Positions 19,013 to 26,659 of a DNA stretch of 64,000 bases are shown one piece after another. Below the pieces are notes generated by a model. That model ran no database searches. It was not told the DNA's origin and saw only the letters and a list, made by a program, of their open reading frames with translations. The stretch is taken from NCBI RefSeq assembly GCF_009497895.1, contig NZ_CP033116.1, forward strand, positions 2,046,001-2,110,000. The letters are read 5' to 3'. Every line of letters begins with the position of its first letter. Positions within the stretch are counted from its first letter, which is position 1. The translations under genes and the position numbers were made by a program. This DNA comes from Halopseudomonas pelagia (lineage in GTDB: Bacteria; Pseudomonadota; Gammaproteobacteria; Pseudomonadales; Pseudomonadaceae).

Positions 19013-19141
19013 GGGTTTTGTTGCTCTGCTGGGCCTGATTTCAGAATAATCGGGCGGCAATGTGAAAACCCGACTTGCCGCGGCGGGGAGTTGGCTTAGT
19101 CAGATGCTGTATAGATAAAGATGATGTATGACTATACGGAG

Positions 19142-19167
19142 GGGGGCGCCGCAACACCAGCGCCCCC
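19142..19167. terminator. GC-rich hairpin after the chemoreceptor gene
   Basis: A perfect 8-bp stem (GGGGGCGC 19142-19149 with its complement 19160-19167, 10-nt loop) lies 7 bases beyond the PAS-PAS chemoreceptor stop. No T-run follows on either strand, so terminator activity is only probable. Confidence 0.4.
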
Positions 19168-19174
19168 GGGAAAG

Positions 19175-20527
19175 CTACTTCAGTTCCTTGGCAAAGCGAC
19201 CAACCGCATTGACCACCTGTTTGGCGCCCTTCTGAATTTCAACGATCACCGTCCCCGCCTGACCCGCCAGCGCCAGGCCCTGAGCTGCTTGCTCACGGCT
19301 ACGGGCCATGCCATGTACGGCATCTTCGGCCAGCGACTGGTTCTTCTCCACCACCTGGATGATCTCTTCGGTAGCCTTGCTGGTGCGACCTGCCAACTGC
19401 CGTACTTCATCCGCCACCACCGCGAATCCTCGGCCTTGTTCGCCCGCCCGCGCAGCCTCAATGGCCGCGTTCAGAGCCAGCAGGTTGGTCTGGGCTGCAA
19501 TGCCACTAATGGTCTGAACGATTGAACTGATCAACAGGGATTGTTTGCCTAGCGCTTCGATACCCTGAGTGGCAGATTCCACTTCACGCGCTACATGCTC
19601 CATGGTTTCGACGGTATCCTGGACCACGGATGCGCCCCGTTCCGCGCTCACGTCCGTCTGCAGCGAGATGTCGTAGGCGACGCCAGCGGCTTCCCTGACC
19701 TCGGCCTCCCGCTCTACCTGATCACTGACCACGCTAGCGAACTTGACCACCTTGTACAGCGTGCCTTCGGTGTCATACACCGGGTTATAGCTGGCCTCCA
19801 GCCAGACATCGCGGCCCATGCTGTCGATCCGCTGGAAGCGGTTGCTGACGTATTCGCCCCGATTGAGCGTTTGCCAGAAGCTTTTGTATTCTGGCGAAGC
19901 AGTCGTTTCGGGAGTACAGAAAAGACTATGGTGCTTGCCGACGATCTGCTCCTTCGAATAGCCCATGGCTTGCAGGAATTGCTTGTTGGCGCTGATTACC
20001 TTGCCGTCCAGGCTGAACTGGATCACGGCGGTAGAGCGCATCAGTGCATCAATAAACTCCTGGTTTTCCTTCGCAGCCTGGATGCTATGGGTCACGTCGC
20101 GGGCAACCCCCTTGATACTCAGTAACTCGCCCCGGTCATCCTTCAACGGGTACCAGTTGACGCGCAGCCAAACCAGGCTGCCGTTGCTGCGCAAGTACCG
20201 GTAATCATCTGAAATCGGCTGAAATTTGCCGACGGCGGCCCTGAAGTTATGAAAGCAGGGCAGTTTGCTCACGTAACTTGGCACTACCTCCGCCATTGGG
20301 CGGCCTTGCAACTGCGCTGGAGTGTAGTCCAGCGCCTGGGCAAATTTCTGATTAACCACCGCTATTTTGAAATCCTTGTCCAACTCGATATACATCTCAT
20401 CAGACGCCAGCATGGCTGCCAACTGACGCAAAACATGCAGCTCCTGATCCTGTTCCTTGAGCCTGGCTTTCAAATGGTGGTTAAACATGGCGATGTCCGT
20501 AGAGGAGGGTGAGCTGTTATCGGCCAT
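19175..20527 (-). CDS. Soluble PAS-PAS chemoreceptor, BdlA-like
   Basis: A 450-residue protein with no membrane segment: a short coiled N terminus, two PAS domains (about 35-155 and 160-275) and an MCP signalling domain whose conserved hairpin tip reads [33 protein letters not shown] (given in the family's standard form; about 340-375). The same architecture is known from BdlA of P. aeruginosa, a biofilm-dispersion sensor linked to c-di-GMP, and from Aer-type aerotaxis receptors. Given the many c-di-GMP enzymes nearby, a BdlA-like role is attractive but unproven; PAS ligands cannot be read by eye. It is divergent from the small secreted protein gene. Confidence 0.85.
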   Translation of the reverse strand: MADNSSPSSTDIAMFNHHLKARLKEQDQELHVLRQLAAMLASDEMYIELDKDFKIAVVNQKFAQALDYTPAQLQGRPMAEVVPSYVSKLPCFHNFRAAVGKFQPISDDYRYLRSNGSLVWLRVNWYPLKDDRGELLSIKGVARDVTHSIQAAKENQEFIDALMRSTAVIQFSLDGKVISANKQFLQAMGYSKEQIVGKHHSLFCTPETTASPEYKSFWQTLNRGEYVSNRFQRIDSMGRDVWLEASYNPVYDTEGTLYKVVKFASVVSDQVEREAEVREAAGVAYDISLQTDVSAERGASVVQDTVETMEHVAREVESATQGIEALGKQSLLISSIVQTISGIAAQTNLLALNAAIEAARAGEQGRGFAVVADEVRQLAGRTSKATEEIIQVVEKNQSLAEDAVHGMARSREQAAQGLALAGQAGTVIVEIQKGAKQVVNAVGRFAKELK

Positions 20528-20707
20528 ACCGAGACGTTCTTTACCCGCTCAAATGCAAGTTTTTAATCATTTCGAGCTCACAAAGGGGTGTAGTTGTTTC
20601 AAAAAGTTAATAAAACAGATAATCAGTATTCGCCATGCTCTACAGCCGAGTAAAACTGCGCATTTCAAATGCCAGCTTGTCGTGGCATGGTCTGATTAAA
20701 ACAGGGT

Positions 20708-20735
20708 GAACTTTTTATTTAGCATACTTTCTATT
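20708..20735 (+). promoter_or_regulatory. Possible AlgU/RpoE-type promoter
   Basis: GAACTT at 20708-20713, a perfect -35 match to AlgU (sigma-22), is followed after 16 bases by TCTATT, which matches three of the five positions of the TCTGA -10 element. Transcription would start near 20742, 25 bases before the secreted protein's ATG. Confidence 0.4.
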
Positions 20736-20766
20736 GAGTACGCTTCTTAAAGATAAAAGGTGACTC

Positions 20767-21072
20767 ATGAAAAATCTCAAACTATCCAACGTTCTCTTCG
20801 CTTCCGCATTTACTCTGGCGCTCGGAGCTGCTGCGCCCCTGGCTGTTGCAGCTGATCATGACAAGCATGATGCGGATGGCACTCATCAGGAGATGGACAA
20901 GAAAGATCACAAGGCCGGTCACGGTGACAACGCCACTGGCAACCCCGGCGCGCCTGGTAGCGATGGTACCGGAACTACAAGCGCAGGCTCCGAAGCACCC
21001 AATGCACCTGCCCATGTTCCCGGCGGCACCAATCCGGAAGATGCTCCCGAGTCCAATCGTGACGTAGAGTAA
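20767..21072 (+). CDS. Small secreted low-complexity protein
   Basis: A 101-residue protein with a classical signal peptide (MKNL, hydrophobic core, cleavage after AVAA near 29). The mature 70 residues are almost all polar: a His/Asp/Lys-rich first part (repeated DH, DK and GH pairs) then a Gly/Pro/Ser/Thr-rich part and an acidic end. The first part could bind metal ions, but this is inference. It has an AGGTGA site before the ATG, a possible AlgU-type promoter and its own strong terminator, so it is a stand-alone, probably stress-controlled periplasmic gene of unknown function. Confidence 0.75.
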   Translation: MKNLKLSNVLFASAFTLALGAAAPLAVAADHDKHDADGTHQEMDKKDHKAGHGDNATGNPGAPGSDGTGTTSAGSEAPNAPAHVPGGTNPEDAPESNRDVE

Positions 21073-21156
21073 TTTTGCCTCGACATTCTGTCCGATGTAG
21101 GTAGATTGGCGTTTGCTTAAAATCGTTATCTGATATTACAGGCAAGCGGAAGAAAG

Positions 21157-21205
21157 AAGGTCTGTGGTTATATCGTTATCTTGATATAGCCCAGACCTTT
21201 TTTAT
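21157..21205 (+). terminator. Intrinsic terminator of the small secreted protein gene
   Basis: A long hairpin: AAGGTCT (21157-21163) pairs with AGACCTT (21193-21199), and the inner GGTTATATC and GATATAGCC extend the stem with one G-T pair. The right arm merges into six Ts. It lies 85 bases after the stop. Confidence 0.8.
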
Positions 21206-21312
21206 TGTTTTGAATATTGTTTATTGAGCTAATGGCAAGTGGCGGGCGATATGCATATGAGATATTTATGTAACCTGGGGTGAAAAAAGTGGCATACAAG
21301 AGCGCCATATTG

Positions 21313-22197
21313 TCACAAGGTTTCGCGCATCAGTTCGATATAGCGCTGCGCGCCCAAACCCAATGGTCGGTCCTTGACCCAGACCATATCCACCCATAGC
21401 CACAGCTCGTTGGTCATGTTCTCGAAGCGGATCTCCAGCAGGCTGCCCGCTGCCAACAAAGGCTGGATCAAAGTTCGCGGAAGCCAGGCCCAGCCGAGGC
21501 CAGCCTGTACCAGGCTAAGGGTGGCCAGATGACTGTCGGTTAGCCAGATCTGTCTTGAACGCACCATGCGCGGATCGGATTCTGTCACGTCGCCGCTGGC
21601 TACCACAATCTGCCGCATGTCCATCAGTTGTTCTTCCCGAATCGGTGCACTGCCTGCGAGCATTGCAGGATAATCGGGGCCCACCACGGCGACCAACAGC
21701 TCGCTGCCGAACTCCTCGAAGCGCTCGCGCTCGTCAATGGCCGGGCGTTCAAATACCAAAGCGATCTGTACCGAGCCTTCGTGCAGCAGCCTTAGCGCAT
21801 CTGCTTGTGGTTCGGAGCGGATTTCCAGTTCCAGTGTGGGGAATTCACGGGCCAGCGCCGCCAGGGGACCGTTCCATGCCGCAGAGAGCAATTCGGGTGC
21901 AACGGCCAATGTCAGCCGCTTTTCCAGCCCCTGATGGATTTGCAGTGCTTGCGTCTGCAGTTCCAGCAACTGGCGCTGTACCTGCCTGGCCTTGGGCTCA
22001 AGGGCGAGCGCTGCGGTTGTCGGCAGAGCTTCACGTGCTGATCGATCAAACAGCTGTAGATCCAGCTCGGCCTCGAGCTGTGAAATGCTCATGCTGATGG
22101 CCGAAGGAACGCGCTTGAGCTTGCGCGCTGCGGCAGAGAAGGAGCCGCAATCCAGTACTTCGAGAAAAACTTTCACGGTTTCGCTGGTGAATGCCAT
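21313..22197 (-). CDS. LysR-family regulator, divergent from PACE efflux gene
   Basis: A 294-residue LysR protein: winged helix-turn-helix (about 1-62, with FSAAARKLKRVPSAISMSISQLE) and a substrate-binding effector domain (about 88-290). It is transcribed away from the PACE efflux gene with 110 bases between starts. In Acinetobacter, AceR is a LysR regulator that activates the adjacent PACE gene aceI on chlorhexidine exposure, so a similar regulator-target pair is likely. The intergenic inverted repeat TGATAG-N13-CTATCA is a candidate operator. No good Shine-Dalgarno site precedes the ATG. Confidence 0.88.
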   Translation of the reverse strand: MAFTSETVKVFLEVLDCGSFSAAARKLKRVPSAISMSISQLEAELDLQLFDRSAREALPTTAALALEPKARQVQRQLLELQTQALQIHQGLEKRLTLAVAPELLSAAWNGPLAALAREFPTLELEIRSEPQADALRLLHEGSVQIALVFERPAIDERERFEEFGSELLVAVVGPDYPAMLAGSAPIREEQLMDMRQIVVASGDVTESDPRMVRSRQIWLTDSHLATLSLVQAGLGWAWLPRTLIQPLLAAGSLLEIRFENMTNELWLWVDMVWVKDRPLGLGAQRYIELMRETL

Positions 22198-22213
22198 GGC
22201 TTGTCAGATTTAT

Positions 22214-22238
22214 TGATAGGAGGTTTCTTTTTCTATCA
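22214..22238. promoter_or_regulatory. Inverted repeat, candidate LysR operator
   Basis: TGATAG (22214-22219) and CTATCA (22233-22238) form a perfect 6-bp inverted repeat with a 13-base spacer, 16 bases upstream of the LysR start and 70 bases before the PACE start. The size and place fit a LysR-type binding site. Confidence 0.4.
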
Positions 22239-22307
22239 GAAGTAAGCACTTATATTCCAGGCCTTTACTCAATAAAACTGAGAAATAGATTAGCAGGGGC
22301 TGTTGTC

Positions 22308-22748
22308 ATGCAGGGGATCAAACGCAAGCTGGTGTATGTGACGCTATATGAAGTAATCGCCACGGCCGTTATTACGCTGATACTGCTGATGATGGGGCAT
22401 GCGGTGCTGGATGCCGGTGTTGCATCGGGCATGACTTCTGCGATTGCCGTGAGTTGGAACCTGGTCTGGAATAGCCTGTTCGAGAGCTGGGAGACGCGGC
22501 AGCCGGAGCGTGGCCGCAGTATCAAAAGGCGCATCATGCATGCACTGGGTTTTGAATTCGGTCTGCTGGCGATTCTGGTACCAGTCATGGCCTGGTGGCT
22601 GGAAATATCGCTGTGGCATGCCTTTGTGCTGGACATGGGGCTGCTTATATTTTTTGTATTCTATACCTTTGTGTTCAGCCTGGCCTTTGACAAGATATTC
22701 GGATTACCTTTGTCGGCTCAGCCTGTCATGGTCGAATCCGAAGCTTGA
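22308..22748 (+). CDS. PACE-family multidrug/biocide efflux transporter
   Basis: A 146-residue membrane protein made of two copies of the bacterial transmembrane pair domain, four helices in all. Family hallmarks are visible: the opening RK..YVTLYE, the buried helix-1 Glu in YE, VSWNLVWNSLFESWE after helix 2, and RIMHALGFEFGLL with the second Glu, then DMGLLIFFVFYTF. PACE proteins (AceI) expel chlorhexidine and short-chain diamines by proton antiport. ATG 22308 aligns with AceI and has AGGGG upstream; an ATG at 22191 would overlap the LysR gene and is rejected. The divergent LysR gene probably controls it. Confidence 0.9.
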   Translation: MQGIKRKLVYVTLYEVIATAVITLILLMMGHAVLDAGVASGMTSAIAVSWNLVWNSLFESWETRQPERGRSIKRRIMHALGFEFGLLAILVPVMAWWLEISLWHAFVLDMGLLIFFVFYTFVFSLAFDKIFGLPLSAQPVMVESEA

Positions 22749-22875
22749 AGCCGCCACTGCCCGGCCTTGAAGCCGCCCACTGAAAGTGATGTGCGAGAAG
22801 GACCGATTGTTCTGACCCCTCTCGCGGGTGAAGACACTGGCAAGTCTCTTCGTTTCCGGGCGGCTGACTGGCAGC

Positions 22876-23334
22876 TTACTTCAGTGCCGCTTTCAGCTTC
22901 TTTTGCTTGGCCGCCATTTGCTCGCCCAGCTCGTTCAACTGATCCTTGCTGAGCAATTTGTTCGCTTCCTTGAACATTTCTTCTTCCTCTTCCTCGATAT
23001 GGTGCTCCAGCAGCTCCTTGAGCACTTTGATCCGCCCTGAAAACTGGAGAGAGCCTGGGTCCGTCGCAAGCAAATCAGGCAGCACTAATTTCTCTACGGC
23101 GCGGTGTTCCTCGACGGCTTCGTGATACATCTTGGCTTGTTCCTTGCCTCCAGCCTTTTTGTAAGCCGGGTAGAAGTCCTCTTCCTCCAGCGTGGTGTGC
23201 ACAGACAACTCCGTCTGAATCTGGGCGAGCAGGTCGGTGCGGGTTTTTACCGCGCGTTCGGTGGTGCCGGTAATCTCTTCCAGCAGCTTCAGGACTTTCT
23301 TGTGGTCGTCTTTGAGCAGTTCGATCGCATTCAT
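22876..23334 (-). CDS. Hemerythrin HHE-domain protein
   Basis: A 152-residue cytoplasmic protein starting at ATG 23334 with GAGG eight bases upstream. Four predicted helices carry the hemerythrin-type ligands: DDHKKV in the first, HTTLEEEDFYPA in the second, YHEAVEEHRAVE in the third and HHIEEEEEEMF in the fourth, in the usual H..HxxxE..HxxxH..HxxxE/D order of HHE proteins. Such proteins bind a di-iron centre and O2 or related ligands. The end is Lys-rich. It is the only gene between the PACE and PNPOx genes and is likely monocistronic. Confidence 0.88.
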   Translation of the reverse strand: MNAIELLKDDHKKVLKLLEEITGTTERAVKTRTDLLAQIQTELSVHTTLEEEDFYPAYKKAGGKEQAKMYHEAVEEHRAVEKLVLPDLLATDPGSLQFSGRIKVLKELLEHHIEEEEEEMFKEANKLLSKDQLNELGEQMAAKQKKLKAALK

Positions 23335-23570
23335 TATGTTGTCCTCATCAGGTGCTTTAATCACGGTTGCAACCAGGGCTTCTTTCAAGAGGCCTCTCTT
23401 TTGCAGGCAACATGCGGAGCTCGCCATTAGCGCGGGGCTTTCGCCGCCCCTCAAATCATGTTGTCTGCTACAGATAGAATGGGCGACAGACGAATAGTTC
23501 AGGTAATAAACGCCGCAGCACTTTCTTCAGCCAGTGAGCGAGGTGCTCAAGTGTTTAATGAGCCAGAGAA

Positions 23571-24194
23571 CTAATACAGGGTATCTTGCTGGCGGTCAGG
23601 CAGTTCATCATCGTATCGCTTGGCGTCTACTGACCCACTCGACAGCGCCGCCAGGATGGTTCCGGCGCTGGGCAGGGTGGCAGCGGGTTGATTCGCCTGT
23701 TCATCCCATAACCGGGATCGCTTGATCGCCCTGGCGCATTGGAAGAATACCTTCTCGACCTCGATCACCAGCACGCATTTCGGCGGTTTACCCTTCACCG
23801 CAAAGCGCTCCATCAATTCAGGTTCAACTGTGATGGTGGCCCGGCCGCTCACCCGCAGCGTCTCGCCCACGCCAGGTATCAAAAAAAACAGCGCGACCCT
23901 GGGGTCGGTAAGCAGATTGCGCAAACTGTCTACACGCTTATTGCCCCGGCGCTCAGGCAGCAGCAAGGTTTTCTCGTCCTGCACCTGCACAAACCCAGGT
24001 GCGTCACCGCGCGGTGATGCGTCCAGCCCGCCATCGCCGCTGGTGGCCAACACGACAAAGGGTGAGGCCTGAATCAGCGCTTGATACAGGGGGTGGATGA
24101 AGTCGATTTCCTTCTTTTGCGACACTACGGCGACATCGCCGTAGAGAGCAGCAAGTTGGTCAGCGGTGTTGATGACGTGCTTGGGATCTAGCAT
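23571..24194 (-). CDS. Pyridoxamine-phosphate-oxidase-like FMN-binding protein (MSMEG_1061-type)
   Basis: A 207-residue protein with GGGAG five bases before its ATG. The PNPOx split-barrel is recognisable from SPFVVLATSGDGGLDASPRGDAPGFV (written as the family motif, about 45-70), RRGNKRVDSLRNLL and VALFFLIPGVGETLRVSG. Such proteins use FMN or F420 but their substrates are largely unknown. A diverged fragment of a related gene, covering about residues 95-133, lies at 34.72-34.87 kb fused to chemoreceptor sequence. The two share residues such as ALFF.IPG.GETLR and PELM.RF.VKGK. Confidence 0.82.
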   Translation of the reverse strand: MLDPKHVINTADQLAALYGDVAVVSQKKEIDFIHPLYQALIQASPFVVLATSGDGGLDASPRGDAPGFVQVQDEKTLLLPERRGNKRVDSLRNLLTDPRVALFFLIPGVGETLRVSGRATITVEPELMERFAVKGKPPKCVLVIEVEKVFFQCARAIKRSRLWDEQANQPAATLPSAGTILAALSSGSVDAKRYDDELPDRQQDTLY

Positions 24195-24315
24195 TGCGGC
24201 TCCCGCTTGGCAGGTGGTGGCAAAGCCTAACCTTATCTCTGGAAGTCAATGTTTGCACACTGCTGTGGCTATTCTGCAGTGAAGCGGCTCGGCCAGGCTG
24301 CTACCCTGGCGCGCT

Positions 24316-26601
24316 TTACCTACCCGCTACCGCCGGATCATCGGGGTTCTGCTCACGCAGTTGCTCCATCAACATCCTCGCCTCTTGTGAGTCCTGGCCA
24401 CTTAGATAACTTACCAAAGCCAGGCGGAGTTGGCGGTTGGCAGGATCGGCGGCCAATTGCTGTCTGAGCAGTTCACGAGCCTGCTCGGGCTCGCCGCTGT
24501 CGTGCAGGGCGATCGCCAGCACGTAAGCGTAGTCGGAGTTGTCGGGTGCCCGTTCATGGGCTTGAGCGAAGGCGGGCAGGGCGTCTGCCAGCTTGCCCTG
24601 GCGCACCAGCGCCAGACCCAGCGCGTGCTGCAGGCTGGCTTCCCGCGGATGAGCTTTGAGCGCCTTTTGCAGGATGGCCAGGCCGACCTGCGGCAGGCGG
24701 AAGTATTGCTCCTGCCACTGGGCCTGCATGATCACCGCGGGGAAGAAGGCCGCGTCGCGTTCCAGCGCCTCACGCAAGGCAGCTTCAACCTGATCTTCAC
24801 GGCCGCTGAGTTGGTAGAGCATGGCCAGGTTGAAGTGGGCCTCGGCACGCTCCAGCAGGTTGTTTTGTACCTGCTCGTATTCAGCCTGCAACGTCGGCCA
24901 GGCGGTCAGCCCGGATTTGGTTTGCGCCGATAGTTGCGCCAGTTGCCAGGCAACCGCCAGGCGTACGGCGCGAATAGAGTCGGATGCCAGGGGCGCGAGC
25001 AGGTCTCTGAGCTGCGTCTCGGTGGCCAGCGCCGGCAAGTTGTTGACGGCGGCGACACGCACGCTGGGATCAGCATGCTGCAGCGCCCCGGCCAGTTGCT
25101 GCAGGGCGGCGAGGGAAGGATAGCGCGGCAGTTCGCTGACCAGAGTAGCGACTCTGATAGCCGGTTGATCTTCACGGGCCAGTTGTCTGTTCAGCGCAGC
25201 TGCCGCGCCGGGTTTGCCGCCGCGTACCGCTGACAGATCCTGCGCGTACCCGCCATCGCGTGGCTCCGCGTCAGGGTATTGCGCCAGGTACTGGGCAACC
25301 AGCTCCGCAGGCTCGGCAGGTTGATGGCAACCCAGGCAGGCGTCGGTATGCCCCAGTTCCAATGCTTGTGCCGGGTTGGGTGAAGTAAAGCTGTGGTCAT
25401 GCCGCAGATCGTTGGTCATGTACAGCTTGCCCGGCATGTGGCAATTGATGCACTGGGCACCGGCCGAGCCGTTCGGATGATTGTGATGGGCTGGCGAGTC
25501 GTAATTTCTTGCCTGCAGGCCGCTGCCCTGAATGTCGGCGCGGATGGGCTGGGCATTGGTGTTGTGACATTGCGTGCATACGCCATTGCCCGTTGCGCGC
25601 AGCTCGTTGCTATGGGGGTTGTGGCAGTCGGAGCAGACTACCCCGGCGGCGTGCATCTTGCTCTGCTTGAAGGAGCCATACTCGAATACTTCTTCCTTGA
25701 TCTTGCCATCGACCTCATAGAGATCTGCACTAAGAATGCTGGGCAGGAAGTCGTCCATAAGCGCATTGCCATGCTGATAGCCGTCATCCAGTGGCGAGCG
25801 ACGGCTATGGCAGCGGGCGCATACTTCCACCTCTGCTGCAGGGGCGATACTCGGGCTGGTGCTGAAGCCCTTTGATTCGCTTTGCTGCTCTGGTGTGGTT
25901 GTCGCATTGTTTTCCGCCCAGGTCAGGTGCTCAGACGCGGGGCCGTGACAGCTCTGGCAGCCCACACCAAGTGCTTGAAAGCGGCTAGCGAAGCTGTCTG
26001 TACCGGCGTCATAGTTGCGCTTGAAGTCGGTGGTGTGGCATTCGACGCACATGAAGTTGGCGTTCTGCAGCGCTCCGGTCCAGTGCAGTTGGCTATGGTG
26101 ATCCACGCCCTGGCCCTGGTATAGGTGAAACCACGCCTGTTGTTGGGTATCCCAGGCCATGCCGTGGGCCTGCAGACGTCCTCCGGGCATCTCCAGCAGA
26201 TATTGCTGTAACGGCTCCAGACCAAATGTATAGGCCACCTTGAAGTCGGCTGATTGGCCGTTGGCGTCCGGCGTACGGATCACAAAGGATTCATCGTCAC
26301 GCAGAAACTCGCTGGTCTCGGCATCACTAGCGATCTGCTGCCCGCTGAAATCGCCGAGCACGGTCTGTTCGCTGGCTGGTTGCATGGCCAGTTGATGATG
26401 CGAGCCCTGCCAGTCGGCAAAGGCTGTGCTGTGGCAGCTTTGGCATTGGCTTTCCTCCACCCATTGTGGGGGAGCGGAAGCAACCGCCTGTGCGGCTGCG
26501 GGCTCAGTTATGGGCGCATTGCGCCCATGCATTACCCACCACGCCGCAGCTGCTGCCCCGCCCAAGAGTAGAATCAGCAGCCATATCCAATACCTGCGCA
26601 T
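24316..26601 (-). CDS. Octaheme c-type cytochrome with HEAT and TPR repeats
   Basis: A 761-residue protein from ATG 26601 with AAGGG upstream (a GTG at 26613 is less likely). One N-terminal membrane segment (about 5-22) exports or anchors it to the periplasm. Eight CxxCH heme sites follow between about 55 and 440 (CQSCH, CVECH, CQSCH, CARCH, CSDCH, CTQCH, CINCH, CLGCH). Residues about 470-575 look like HEAT repeats and about 590-750 like TPR repeats. It resembles cytochrome-c554-like multiheme proteins. It is 58 bases downstream of the sulfatase gene on the same strand, likely in one operon. Electron partner and substrate are unknown. Confidence 0.85.
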   Translation of the reverse strand: MRRYWIWLLILLLGGAAAAAWWVMHGRNAPITEPAAAQAVASAPPQWVEESQCQSCHSTAFADWQGSHHQLAMQPASEQTVLGDFSGQQIASDAETSEFLRDDESFVIRTPDANGQSADFKVAYTFGLEPLQQYLLEMPGGRLQAHGMAWDTQQQAWFHLYQGQGVDHHSQLHWTGALQNANFMCVECHTTDFKRNYDAGTDSFASRFQALGVGCQSCHGPASEHLTWAENNATTTPEQQSESKGFSTSPSIAPAAEVEVCARCHSRRSPLDDGYQHGNALMDDFLPSILSADLYEVDGKIKEEVFEYGSFKQSKMHAAGVVCSDCHNPHSNELRATGNGVCTQCHNTNAQPIRADIQGSGLQARNYDSPAHHNHPNGSAGAQCINCHMPGKLYMTNDLRHDHSFTSPNPAQALELGHTDACLGCHQPAEPAELVAQYLAQYPDAEPRDGGYAQDLSAVRGGKPGAAAALNRQLAREDQPAIRVATLVSELPRYPSLAALQQLAGALQHADPSVRVAAVNNLPALATETQLRDLLAPLASDSIRAVRLAVAWQLAQLSAQTKSGLTAWPTLQAEYEQVQNNLLERAEAHFNLAMLYQLSGREDQVEAALREALERDAAFFPAVIMQAQWQEQYFRLPQVGLAILQKALKAHPREASLQHALGLALVRQGKLADALPAFAQAHERAPDNSDYAYVLAIALHDSGEPEQARELLRQQLAADPANRQLRLALVSYLSGQDSQEARMLMEQLREQNPDDPAVAGR

Positions 26602-26659
26602 AGCCGCTTTCACCCTTTGCGGCTAGCACCAGGATGACATGGCTGCACAGCGCAGGCGG

